The translations under genes and the position numbers were made by a program. From assembly GCA_036389675.1 (NCBI GenBank), contig DASVWI010000012.1, positions 62,001 through 126,000 on the forward strand: 64,000 bases of DNA. The letters are read 5' to 3'. A model generated the notes under the pieces. That model saw only the letters and a program-made list of their open reading frames with translations, was not told the DNA's origin and made no database searches. The stretch comes from DASQYE01 sp036389675. GTDB taxonomy: Bacteria > Acidobacteriota > Blastocatellia > Pyrinomonadales > Pyrinomonadaceae. This document shows, piece by piece, positions 52,990 through 61,970 of the stretch (the first letter of the stretch is position 1; every line of letters begins with the position of its first letter).

Positions 52990-53942
52990 TTCAAGCGCGC
53001 GTCGCCCCCTTCCCTGAGTCCCCTGAGGAGGTTGACGATTGTGGACTCATGGACTCGTCTGCGGCAAGCGAGATCGCTGTTCGCGTTGTGTGGCGCGAGC
53101 AAACAATTTTCGATGACGCGGAGCGGGCTGTCAGCCGGGAGCGGCTCGACCTCGAAGACATCCAGCGCCGCGCCGGCAATCCGGCCTTCGTTGAGCGCAC
53201 AGGCGAGCGCCGGCTCGTCCACTACGTGGCCGCGCGACGTGTTGATGAGGTAGGCCGAGGGCCGCATGACCGCCAGTTCGGCGCGGCCTATCAGGTGAAA
53301 GGATGTCGGGTTGAGATCGCAGTGCAGCGAGACGAAGTCGGACGCTTCAAGCAACGCGAGTAGCGGCACGATTCTGAGGTCTGTTTCAGTGATGAAGGAC
53401 GCGGGCACGGACGCCGTATCAGAGCCAAGCACCTTCATCCCGAAGGCCCGCGCGCGGCGCACCACTGCCTTACCTATGTGCCCGACCCCGACCACACCGA
53501 GCGTGCAATCTTTCAGCGAAACGGCCTCATGCTTCCTCCATAAGCCGTTGCGTACATCCCTGTCCATCAACAAGAGCCTGCGCGCAAAGCAGAGTATGTA
53601 GCCGAGCACCGTGTCCGCGACCGGATCGGTGAAGGCATCGGGAGTGTTGCACACCCGAATACCCAGTTCCTCAGCCGCGCGGGCGTCTATGGAGTCGATG
53701 CCCGTGCCCCACTTCGAGATCACCTTGAGCCGTGATGCCGCGCGCAGGACACGCTCCGAAAACTGGTCGTCGCCGCAGATTACGCCGTCGAGCGTCCCGA
53801 CTAAGGGCAGGAGTTCCTCCTCGCTCAGCCGTTCGCGCACGTCCGCGCGGATGATCTCCACGCCGGCGGCCTCCAGCCGTGGGCGGAACTCTTCCAGCGC
53901 CGGAAGCAGGTACGGCGCGCTGACCATGACACGCCACTTCAA
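52986..53942 (-). CDS. D-2-hydroxyacid dehydrogenase family protein
   Basis: The start is probably the TTG at 53942, which overlaps the upstream stop (TTGA) and gives the usual MKWRVMVSAPYLLPALEEF opening; the ATG at 53927 is the alternative. The protein has 318 residues. The NAD-binding site is GVVGVGHIGKAVVRRA. The catalytic residues appear in INTSRGHVVDEPALACAL (Arg), DVFEVEPLP (Glu) and LLAPHNANSD (His). It is close to phosphoglycerate and glyoxylate/hydroxypyruvate dehydrogenases. In this operon it may act on a keto-acid sugar such as Kdo or its precursor. Confidence 0.85.
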   Translation of the reverse strand: MKWRVMVSAPYLLPALEEFRPRLEAAGVEIIRADVRERLSEEELLPLVGTLDGVICGDDQFSERVLRAASRLKVISKWGTGIDSIDARAAEELGIRVCNTPDAFTDPVADTVLGYILCFARRLLLMDRDVRNGLWRKHEAVSLKDCTLGVVGVGHIGKAVVRRARAFGMKVLGSDTASVPASFITETDLRIVPLLALLEASDFVSLHCDLNPTSFHLIGRAELAVMRPSAYLINTSRGHVVDEPALACALNEGRIAGAALDVFEVEPLPADSPLRVIENCLLAPHNANSDLACRRRVHESTIVNLLRGLREGGDARLK

Positions 53943-54724
53943 GGGCGTGCCTCCGCCGGGGCGACCGGCTCTCCGTATCGGAGCACGAGCGGGTCGTCCT
54001 TCATCATGGCCTCGACGAGGCACAGGTCGTCCGACGTATCTACCGCATGAGTGTTCACCTCTGTCTCCACCAGCCGCACGCGCAAGCCGTGCTCGACAAC
54101 GCGGAGCATGTCTATTGACTCTGCCCGTTCGAGGGGCGTCTGCGGCAGGCGCGTGAACTCCTGCAGGAAGTCATGCCGGAAGGGAATCACACACACCTGC
54201 TTGAAGATCGGCGGACACTCGGCGCTTGCGAAGTCGACGGCGGGGATGGGAGAGCGCGAGAAGAAGAGGGCGTCCCCGTGAACGTCCATCACGACCTTGA
54301 TGGTGTTGCGGTCGAAATACTCTTCTTGACTGAGAATCCGTCGCGCCATGTTCACGCACCGCACGGACGGGTCACGCAACGTGGGAGCCACTGCGGCCAC
54401 GATCATGTCCGGGGTAATCATCGGCTCGTCCCCCTGTATCATCACGACAACGTCAGCCTCAAGGCTTGCGGCGGCCTCGGCGACGCGGTCGCTGGCACGC
54501 TCGTGGGAAGCCGATGTCATGATAACTGCGCCGCCGAACGTCTCGACGCGCGTGCGTATCTCCTCATCGCACGTCGCGACGTAAACCGCGTCGAGTTGAT
54601 CACACATCGCAGCGCGGCGAACAACGTGCTCGATCATAGGCCGCCCGAGAATGGAGGCGAGCGGCTTGCCCGGAAAACGAGACGAACCCATCCGCGCCGG
54701 GATCACTGCGACTATCCTGCTCAT
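53939..54724 (-). CDS. kdsB: CMP-Kdo synthetase-like cytidylyltransferase
   Basis: The start is the ATG at 54724 (MSRIVAVIPARMGSSRFPG); the frame stays open upstream but is not family-like. The protein has 261 residues. The nucleotide-binding signature IPARMGSSRFPGKPL, EHVVRRA, the mid-domain DVVVMIQGDEPMI and FFSRSPIP all match KdsB. KdsB activates Kdo as CMP-Kdo for lipopolysaccharide or capsule. No kdsA or waaA is nearby. It is coupled to a hydroxyacid dehydrogenase, so a related 3-deoxy-ulosonic acid is also possible. Confidence 0.85.
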   Translation of the reverse strand: MSRIVAVIPARMGSSRFPGKPLASILGRPMIEHVVRRAAMCDQLDAVYVATCDEEIRTRVETFGGAVIMTSASHERASDRVAEAAASLEADVVVMIQGDEPMITPDMIVAAVAPTLRDPSVRCVNMARRILSQEEYFDRNTIKVVMDVHGDALFFSRSPIPAVDFASAECPPIFKQVCVIPFRHDFLQEFTRLPQTPLERAESIDMLRVVEHGLRVRLVETEVNTHAVDTSDDLCLVEAMMKDDPLVLRYGEPVAPAEARP

Positions 54725-54989
54725 GTCCCTACTCAATCGCGCCTTGTGACGAACGCAGACCGGGTCGTGCCCGAGCGCCCCGTCCCACGCCATAAAGAGA
54801 TGACCAGAGCAAAATCTATCACGGCGCGGATTCCTGACCAAAATGGGATTTTGTTCTACGAAAAACCTTACCTGAAAATTGCCGGAAGGCTTCAGGGTGC
54901 TTACCCCCCTAGCGAGGTTATTATACTGTTGGACACGGTGAGAAAATGCGTCCTGTGCTAACATCCCGAGAGCGGGAAAGCAGGGGGAA

Positions 54990-55550
54990 ATGGCGCTGAA
55001 CGACGAGAAGCTATTGCAAGCCTGCCGGCGTGGGGATGAATCCGCGTGGGAAGCGCTCGTCGAGCGTTACCAGCGGCTCATTTATACTATTCCGCGTCGA
55101 GCGGGCCTCGATGAAGATCAAGCTTCCGAAGTATTTCAGGAAGTCTTCACGACACTGTTTGAAAAGCTGAACGACATAGAGCAGCCGGAACGCCTTCAGG
55201 CGTGGCTGGTCACGACCGCCCGTCGGAAGACCTGGCGTTTGATCAGCCGCGAAAAAAGGTTGCAACATCCCGTCGATGATGCTCAGGAGGGGGACGAGCC
55301 CGAGTTAGAGAAGCTGCCAGACCCGAGCGCCTTGCCCGACGAGGTGCTGATGCGCCTCGAAGAGCAGCACCGGGTGCGGACGGCGCTGGCGGAGCTGGAC
55401 GAACGCTGCCGGAAATTACTGACCATGCTTTTCTACCAGCCAGAGCCGCCGCCCTATGCGGAAATCGCCCGGGCCATCGGAACCACCGAAGGCAGTATCG
55501 GCCCGACCCGTGCCCGCTGCTTAAAAAAATTGATGCGACTATTGTCCTGA
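54990..55550 (+). CDS. ECF-type RNA polymerase sigma factor
   Basis: The protein has 186 residues, the normal ECF size. Region 2 shows EALVERYQRLIYTIPRRAG and DQASEVFQEVFTTLFEKLND, followed by RLQAWLVTTARRKTWRLI. Region 4 shows AELDERCRKLLTMLFYQPEP and the HTH PYAEIARAIGTTEGSIGPTR. It begins a three-gene operon with a zinc-finger anti-sigma gene and a TPR-CHAT gene. The upstream region is shared divergently with the kdsB-like operon. Promoter targets are unknown. Confidence 0.92.
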   Translation: MALNDEKLLQACRRGDESAWEALVERYQRLIYTIPRRAGLDEDQASEVFQEVFTTLFEKLNDIEQPERLQAWLVTTARRKTWRLISREKRLQHPVDDAQEGDEPELEKLPDPSALPDEVLMRLEEQHRVRTALAELDERCRKLLTMLFYQPEPPPYAEIARAIGTTEGSIGPTRARCLKKLMRLLS

Positions 55551-55635
55551 GCGTTTTTCCATGTATTTCCCGTCGGCGGCCCTGCACTGTTGGGTTGTGA
55601 GCAGTAGCCGGCAGCGCGGCTTTCGGAGCAGAAGC

Positions 55636-56241
55636 ATGAAGACGACATCCCGACACATTTCGTTTGAAAAACTCGCCGATATGGCCGAGAACCGCCTGCC
55701 CGACGAAGAGCGCGCAGCATCGCTCAGCCACGTCGCGGCCTGTGCTCATTGCACATCTCGTTTGAGCGAGCTGGAACAGCTTATCAATCTCATGCTCACC
55801 GACCGTGCCGAGGATGCTCCGCGCGATGTCAGGGCCGACGCCGTCGCCCTGTTCGGTGTGCGCGGTGCTTCGACAAAACCCAGCGTCGCACAGCGCCTCA
55901 TCGCCGCTCTCAGTTTCGACAGCGCCCGTTTATCGGCGGCTCACGGCCTGCGCTCGGGCCAGCCACAGGCGCGCCAGCTTCTTTACAGCGCCGGGGAGAA
56001 TGATCTGGATTTACGTATCAGACCCGGCGGCGCAGAATGGTTCGTGTCCGGGCAGGTGCTGGGCCAATGCGAGGGCGGGCAGGTCGAATTGCAGGACGAA
56101 GGAGGGGCAGCGGCGGCTGTCGTCGCGCTCAATGATTTGTGCGAGTTTGCGCTGCCGCCGGTTCCCACAGGGCGTTATACTCTGCGATTGCGTTTGACCG
56201 ACACGGAGGTAGAAGTCCCTAATCTTGAGCTAAGGGCATAG
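55636..56241 (+). CDS. Soluble zinc-finger anti-sigma factor
   Basis: I start at 55636 (MKTTSRHISFEKLADMAENR); the frame upstream lacks a plausible start. The protein has 201 residues. An N-terminal zinc finger has His32-x3-Cys36-x2-Cys39. A helical linker and a C-terminal beta domain follow (DLRIRPGGAEWFVSGQVLG and YTLRLRLTDTEVEVPNLEL). No transmembrane segment is present, unlike the anti-sigma factor at 4425. It should bind the sigma factor upstream. The CHAT gene begins on the next base but one after its stop. The start is less certain than the identity. Confidence 0.8.
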   Translation: MKTTSRHISFEKLADMAENRLPDEERAASLSHVAACAHCTSRLSELEQLINLMLTDRAEDAPRDVRADAVALFGVRGASTKPSVAQRLIAALSFDSARLSAAHGLRSGQPQARQLLYSAGENDLDLRIRPGGAEWFVSGQVLGQCEGGQVELQDEGGAAAAVVALNDLCEFALPPVPTGRYTLRLRLTDTEVEVPNLELRA

Positions 56242-56242
56242 C

Positions 56243-59077
56243 ATGGAGCTGGCGGAGCTGGCGGCGCGTCTCCTGGCGGCGGACAATGCAGAACGTGAAG
56301 CATTGTTGAGGGAGTATTCTGCTCAGGGGTCGGTTGTCGGCCTCGCATATGTGCTCAAGGATATTTGCCTCGACGGGTGGAGCAGCGACCCGCTGCGCGC
56401 GACGAGCGCGGCCAACGTCCTCAACCTGCTCAGTTCCATGACGGACGATACGGAGGTGGCTGCGCTGTCGGCATGGGGGGCCGGAATCGCAGCCCTGATA
56501 GACGGCCAGATGGAGCGCGCCGTCACGCGCTTCGAGACAGCCGCCTCGCTTTTTGTCAGTCTGGGAAAGCTGCACACTGCGGCGGTCACAGAGGTCAGCC
56601 GCCTCATCCCGCTCTCGATGCTCGGTCGCTACGATGAGGCCATTGAAGGCGGCTTGCGAGCGCGCGAGGTCTTCATAGCTCACGGCGACCAGCTCGCGGC
56701 GGGCAAGATCGAGCACAACCTCGGCAATCTCTATTTTCGGCGCGACCTCTACCACGAGGCGGAACAGTTTCAAACTTCGGCCCGCGACCGCTACACGGCG
56801 TTCGATGATCAGAAACAGCTCGCCGAGATAGAGAATTGCCTCGCCAATACTCATTCCACGCTCCACAAATTCCGCTCCGCCGAACAACTTTACAGGCAAG
56901 CTCTACAGCGCGCCGAAGTGGCCGGGCTCACCGTCAGGCAGGCCGAGATAGAGTCCAACATGGGTAATCTCGCGCTCTTTCAGGGACGCTATGATCAGGC
57001 GCTCGATTATCTGGAACGCTCACGCCGCAGGTTTACCGCTTTAGGGATGCCGCATCAGTCGGCAATCGCGGAGCAGGAGATCGCAGATGCTTACCTTGAG
57101 CTGAACCTCGCTCCTGAAGCAGCCGCGATTTATGAGCGAGTGATTCCGACGTTCGCGCAGTTGGGGATGCGCGCTGAACAGGCGCGCTCGCTGGCGCAAC
57201 ACGGGCGCGCCTCCATTCTCCTTGGCCTAGTGGATAAAGCCCATGAGCTTCTGGCCGACGCGCGACGGCTCTACGCCGATGAAGGAAACTTCGTCGGCGA
57301 AGCGCTGGTCACGCTGACGGAGGCCCAGCTACATTACGACGAAGGGAACTACGAGGCGGCGGGCGCGGCAGCCGCACTCGCCGAAACCCCGCTGGCCTCC
57401 GCAGGCACTTGGAGGCGCGCGCTGATGGCGCGCTGGCTGCGCGGCGAAGTCGCACGGGCACAAAGAAAGATTACGGAGGCCGAAAGCCTTCTGGCATCAA
57501 CTCTCAAGGATGCCGAGCTACAGGGTCAGCCGCAGGTGGCCGAGCGTTGTCATACCTCCCTCGGCCTGCTCGCGATGATGACGGGCGATAGAGAGGGGGC
57601 TGAAGGCTTCTTCAGGCGCGCCGTCTCACTGATCGAAGACCTGCGCGCGCCCTTGCCAGCCGAGGAGTTTCGGACAGCATTCTTTTCAGACAAGCTAGTG
57701 CCCTACGACGAGCTGTTGCGCCTGTGCCTGACCGACGAGCGTGATCGTGTGGCAGAGGCTCTTGGCTTCGTCGAGCGAGCGCGCTCCCGTGCCCTCGTGG
57801 ACGCGATGGGCGGGTCACTGAAATTCCTTCCGTCGCCGCGCGACCCCTTCGAGGCGGAATTGATGAGACGGCTTGAGGAGTTACGCGAGGAATTGAACTG
57901 GTTTTATAGCCAGATCAACCGCCCCGCGCCGAATGAGGCGTCCAAGAGCGCGACCGAGATGGCAGTGCTTCATCAGGCGGTCGGCGAGCGCGAGCGGAAG
58001 ATGCTGGAGATTATGCGCCAACTGCAACATCGCGGCGACCCTTTATTCACACAGGTCGAGACGCTCGACATTAGAGAGCTTCAACGCGGCCTCGGCCCAG
58101 AGACGGCGCTGGTCGAATACACCAGCCTCGACGGAGAGCTGCTCGCCTTTGTCGTCACAGATGAAAGTATCGAAGTCCTGCGCGATCTTGGTAGAGAAGA
58201 AGAGACCGGCGCACTGCTTGAGCAGTTTCGCTTTCAGATAGACGCGTTGCGGTACGGAGCCGAGCGCGTACGCAGACACCTGCCGCATCTTACGGCCCGC
58301 GTTCGGCACTACCTGCAATCACTCTATGAGCTGCTGCTCGGGCCGGTCGAAGGACTGATCGGGACGAGGCGGCTGGCGGTCGTGCCGCACGGCCTGCTGC
58401 ATTATGTCCCGTTTCATGCCCTGCATGATGGCGTGGCTTACCTGATAGAACGACGCGAGGTCTCTTATGCTCCGAGCGCCAAAGTGTTGCTCCATTGCCT
58501 TTCTGGAACAGACCAGGCGCTTGAGAGCGCATTGCTCGTAGGGGTGGCCGACGAGCAGACCCCGCGCGTGCGCGACGAGGTCAGAGTGCTCGCGCCTCTC
58601 TTTCCGAACTCGGTTGTCCTGCTCGACGAGGGCGCGACGCTTGCCGCCGTCCGCGCGCAAGCGCCGAACGCGGATGTCATACACCTTGCCTGCCACGGCC
58701 AGTTTCGCCCCGATAATCCGCTTTTCTCGTCGCTGCGTCTGGGAGACGGCTGGCTGACGGTGCGCGACGCCTACGGCCTCAATCTTCGTTGTAGCCTCGT
58801 GACCCTGAGCGCCTGCGAGACAGGAGTCAGCGCCGTCGCGCCGGGCGACGAGCTGATCGGGCTGGCGCGGGGGTTTTTCTCGGCGGGTGCGCCCTCGCTT
58901 TTGCTGAGCCTCTGGGCGGTGGACGACGAGGCGACGGCCACCTTGATGCTTAACTTCTACACGCGGCTGCGCGAAGGCGACGCCCCGGCCACGGCCCTGC
59001 GCTTTGCTCAGCTCCAATCGCTCAAACAGCAGCCGCATCCCTTCTTCTGGTCTCCCTTTGTGCTCATGGGCCGCTGA
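56243..59077 (+). CDS. Cytosolic TPR-CHAT caspase-like protein
   Basis: The protein has 944 residues without a signal peptide. About ten tetratricopeptide repeats cover residues 60-450, and a linker with a coiled coil leads to the CHAT domain (about 650-944). The caspase-like dyad is His818 in HLACHGQF and Cys858 in LSACETGVSAV, followed by GDELIGLARGFFSAGAPS. The start lies 1 base after the anti-sigma stop, so the two should be made together. CHAT peptidases are known to be switched on by partner binding through their TPR part. The likely substrate is the anti-sigma factor, but this is inferred. Confidence 0.9.
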   Translation: MELAELAARLLAADNAEREALLREYSAQGSVVGLAYVLKDICLDGWSSDPLRATSAANVLNLLSSMTDDTEVAALSAWGAGIAALIDGQMERAVTRFETAASLFVSLGKLHTAAVTEVSRLIPLSMLGRYDEAIEGGLRAREVFIAHGDQLAAGKIEHNLGNLYFRRDLYHEAEQFQTSARDRYTAFDDQKQLAEIENCLANTHSTLHKFRSAEQLYRQALQRAEVAGLTVRQAEIESNMGNLALFQGRYDQALDYLERSRRRFTALGMPHQSAIAEQEIADAYLELNLAPEAAAIYERVIPTFAQLGMRAEQARSLAQHGRASILLGLVDKAHELLADARRLYADEGNFVGEALVTLTEAQLHYDEGNYEAAGAAAALAETPLASAGTWRRALMARWLRGEVARAQRKITEAESLLASTLKDAELQGQPQVAERCHTSLGLLAMMTGDREGAEGFFRRAVSLIEDLRAPLPAEEFRTAFFSDKLVPYDELLRLCLTDERDRVAEALGFVERARSRALVDAMGGSLKFLPSPRDPFEAELMRRLEELREELNWFYSQINRPAPNEASKSATEMAVLHQAVGERERKMLEIMRQLQHRGDPLFTQVETLDIRELQRGLGPETALVEYTSLDGELLAFVVTDESIEVLRDLGREEETGALLEQFRFQIDALRYGAERVRRHLPHLTARVRHYLQSLYELLLGPVEGLIGTRRLAVVPHGLLHYVPFHALHDGVAYLIERREVSYAPSAKVLLHCLSGTDQALESALLVGVADEQTPRVRDEVRVLAPLFPNSVVLLDEGATLAAVRAQAPNADVIHLACHGQFRPDNPLFSSLRLGDGWLTVRDAYGLNLRCSLVTLSACETGVSAVAPGDELIGLARGFFSAGAPSLLLSLWAVDDEATATLMLNFYTRLREGDAPATALRFAQLQSLKQQPHPFFWSPFVLMGR

Positions 59078-59353
59078 TAATACGCGGGCCGGGGCGCGCA
59101 TGTAATTTTAGGGGGTTGATAACAACTGAATGGGCGGCTTCGGCATCAAAATCCGGTTGACCAGAAGCGTTGTTGTAGAAAGTTCCGGCGGCAATGTATT
59201 TTCATCCCCCGATCCTGCACTGTTAACCTGATCAGCGGTTATCGCCTGACTCTTCAATTTGATGGATATCTCTGCCTTTTGCGACCATATAATCCGTTAA
59301 ATTGAGGTTTTTCGGGCGACTGCGCTCGGCCTGCGACAGGGAAATTATTCAGA

Positions 59354-61762
59354 ATGCGACGCCCGCGCCGTACATCAAAATTTTTACTGGAGCTGCTGGT
59401 AATAATTGCGGCGCTGCTCTGTTTTATCGCGCGGCCCGTGGGAGCGCGCGCCGAGGGCTCAGGCGACAATGATTTCGTGCCCGGCGAGGTCGTCGTCAAA
59501 CTCGCCAAAGCCTCTGACCTACCAGCCGTCGCCTCACAGTACGGCCTGAACCCCGTCCCACTAGACCAGTTCGGCTCGCGCCCCATCTATCGCTTACGCA
59601 TCGTTGACGGCGCTCCCGTCGAGCAGCGGGTCAATGCGCTCGCAGCCGACCCGCAGCTTCGCGTGGTTTATGCCGAGCCGAACTATATACAGGCTGTGCC
59701 GGAGGGCAGCGGCAATTCGTGGACGGTCGGAAACTCGTGGACGGTGGGCGGCGACGTGGGAGCGTACGCCGGGCAATGGGCTCCGCAGATGATCAATCTC
59801 AGTCAGGCGCACGGCGTCACACGCGGCGCGGGTATCAGGGTGGCCGTGCTCGACACGGGCGTGGACGCGACGCACCCGGCGCTTGCGGGGCATCTCCTGC
59901 CGGGCTATGACTTCGTTGATATGGATAATAATCCCAGTGAAGTCGGCAGCCAGCAACAAGGCCCATACGGGCACGGGACGCATGTCGCAGGGTTGATAGC
60001 GCTGATCGCTCCCGAAGCGAAGATCATTCCCGTCAGAGTCCTGGACGCGCGCGGGCAGGGAAATATCTGGGTGCTGGCCGAGGCGCTTGCTTACGCAGTT
60101 GACCCGGACGGGAATCCGGCCACACACGACGGGGCGGATGTCATCAACCTGAGCCTGAGCACTCCGCGCCGCACGCGACTTCTTTCCAGTCTCTTATCCA
60201 AAGTATGCAGCGATACGCCTGAGACGGGCGATGATGATTTCCCCGGCATAGGCCATCCCGGTCTGGTCATCGTCGCGGCGGCTGGTAACACTGGCGATAC
60301 AACGGAAGAGTATCCTGCCGCTGAGAACATAGGTGGTCTGTTGGCTGTGGCCGCGAGCAATGAGAGCGATGCGCTGGCGAGTTTTTCTACACGCGGGTCT
60401 TGGGTGAAGGTGGCAGCGCCCGGTGACCGCATCCTCAGCAGTGTGCCGGGCGGGCTCTACGGAACATGGAGAGGGACATCGATGGCCGCCCCGATAGCGG
60501 CTGGCGAAGCGGCACTGGTGCGCGCCGCCTTCCCGACTCTGAGACAGACCAAGGTCATTGCTCATATGGTTCGCACCGCAAAGCGTATTCAAGGGCCGAT
60601 ACAGGATCGCATCAATGTCGGAGCGGCGCTCGTGACGCAGCCGGAGTTAGACCCGACGACGCCGACCCTGCAATTCGGTCAGGCCGGTTACACGGTTTCG
60701 GAAGGCGCGGGCTCTCTCAACATCACGGTTACACGCAGCGGCGACACCACGTCTCCCGCAATTATCAAATACGCGACCTCGGATTCGACGGACGCCAACT
60801 TCAGGTGCGACCCAAACTCAACCGGTCAGCCGACCGGAATCGCTTCCAGAAAATGCGACTATCACATGGCCGTAGGCCGTCTGCGCTTTGCCGCCGGTGA
60901 GATCACCAAACAGTTCACACTGAGCATCGTCAACGACGTGTACGTGGAAGGCCCGGAGACTTTGACGCTCAATCTGAGCAGTCCCGTCGGGACGACGCTC
61001 GGGCAGAACGTTAATGTCCCTGTCACGATTACTGACGACGACACGCCCGGCACAGCCAACCCCGTAGACAACACCAGCTTCTTCGTCCGTCAACTCTATG
61101 TTGATCTGTTGAGCCGCGAGCCAGACCCTGCGGGCTGGGACGGTTGGACGACCCGTATTGACAAGTGCGGACAGCCCGGCCAGCCTCCTCCTCCGTGCGA
61201 CCGAGTAACAGTCGCTGGCGATGGCTTCCTCCGCTCTGGAGAGTTCTTCGATAGACAGTTCTTTGTGATTCGCCTGTACCGTACTGGCTTAGGTCGCATT
61301 CTTCGCTACGATGAAGTCAGTGATCTTGCTTATGTGAGCGGATTCCTGACCGCCGAGCAGCTGGAACTCAACAAGCAGGATTTAGTTGCAGAGATCATGT
61401 CCAGACCGGAGTTTGCGAGTAAGTACGATGGGCTCGGTAACGCGCCGTTCGTAGATACGTTGTTGCAGACGGCTGGAGTGAGCGTGCCGCAGAATATACG
61501 TGACGGCTGGGTTACAGCACTCAACAACGTGAGCAAGACGCGCTCTCTGGTCTACAGGGAAATCTCCGAGCGGCAGGAGACGAGCGCCAAGTATCAGCAC
61601 GAGGCGCAGGTGGCATCCGCCTATTATGGGTTCTTCACGCGTAATCCTGACGGAGCATACCTGAACTATCTGGACAGATTGGATAGAGGCGAGATCAATC
61701 TTGCCGACCTTGCCAACGCCTTCATCAATGCCGCCGAGTATCGCTCTCGCTTCGGTCAGTAG
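59354..61762 (+). CDS. Secreted subtilase with Calx-beta and DUF4214 domains
   Basis: The protein has 802 residues. A signal peptide (about 1-34) is followed by an inhibitor-like propeptide (about 40-115, VPGEVVVKLAKASDL). The S8 catalytic domain (about 140-420) has Asp167 in VLDTGVD, His207 in GHGTHVAG, the oxyanion Asn in AAAGN and Ser376 in GTSMAAP. A Calx-beta domain (about 437-562) and DUF4214 (about 570-800, FFVRQLYVDLLSREPDPAGW) follow. DUF4214 is often found in surface or cell-adhesion proteins. A sister protein with the same C-terminal modules is encoded next, after a terminator. The CHAT operon lies upstream, but no link is shown. Confidence 0.92.
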   Translation: MRRPRRTSKFLLELLVIIAALLCFIARPVGARAEGSGDNDFVPGEVVVKLAKASDLPAVASQYGLNPVPLDQFGSRPIYRLRIVDGAPVEQRVNALAADPQLRVVYAEPNYIQAVPEGSGNSWTVGNSWTVGGDVGAYAGQWAPQMINLSQAHGVTRGAGIRVAVLDTGVDATHPALAGHLLPGYDFVDMDNNPSEVGSQQQGPYGHGTHVAGLIALIAPEAKIIPVRVLDARGQGNIWVLAEALAYAVDPDGNPATHDGADVINLSLSTPRRTRLLSSLLSKVCSDTPETGDDDFPGIGHPGLVIVAAAGNTGDTTEEYPAAENIGGLLAVAASNESDALASFSTRGSWVKVAAPGDRILSSVPGGLYGTWRGTSMAAPIAAGEAALVRAAFPTLRQTKVIAHMVRTAKRIQGPIQDRINVGAALVTQPELDPTTPTLQFGQAGYTVSEGAGSLNITVTRSGDTTSPAIIKYATSDSTDANFRCDPNSTGQPTGIASRKCDYHMAVGRLRFAAGEITKQFTLSIVNDVYVEGPETLTLNLSSPVGTTLGQNVNVPVTITDDDTPGTANPVDNTSFFVRQLYVDLLSREPDPAGWDGWTTRIDKCGQPGQPPPPCDRVTVAGDGFLRSGEFFDRQFFVIRLYRTGLGRILRYDEVSDLAYVSGFLTAEQLELNKQDLVAEIMSRPEFASKYDGLGNAPFVDTLLQTAGVSVPQNIRDGWVTALNNVSKTRSLVYREISERQETSAKYQHEAQVASAYYGFFTRNPDGAYLNYLDRLDRGEINLADLANAFINAAEYRSRFGQ

Positions 61763-61793
61763 ATAGTCGGGCTCTTTCAGACGGAACATACAT

Positions 61794-61838
61794 AGAAGAA
61801 GCGGCGTGATTGCTAATGGTAATCACGCCGCTTCTTCT
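61794..61838 (+). terminator. Rho-independent terminator after the subtilase gene
   Basis: Arms 61794-61811 and 61821-61838 form a perfect 18-bp stem with a 9-base loop. Both ends are rich in GAA/TTC, so the T-rich tail is part of the stem. It lies 31 bases after the stop and before the next gene. Confidence 0.85.
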
Positions 61839-61970
61839 TCTACTCAGACCTTCAGCAAGCCTCTCAAAAAATTTCATAGAGTCGAATGTATTTTCAACGC
61901 TCCCTTTAGAACTGTTATGAGGAACGCAGCGATGCCTGCTGCAGAGATTAAAAGTATAAGAGGGGTAATA

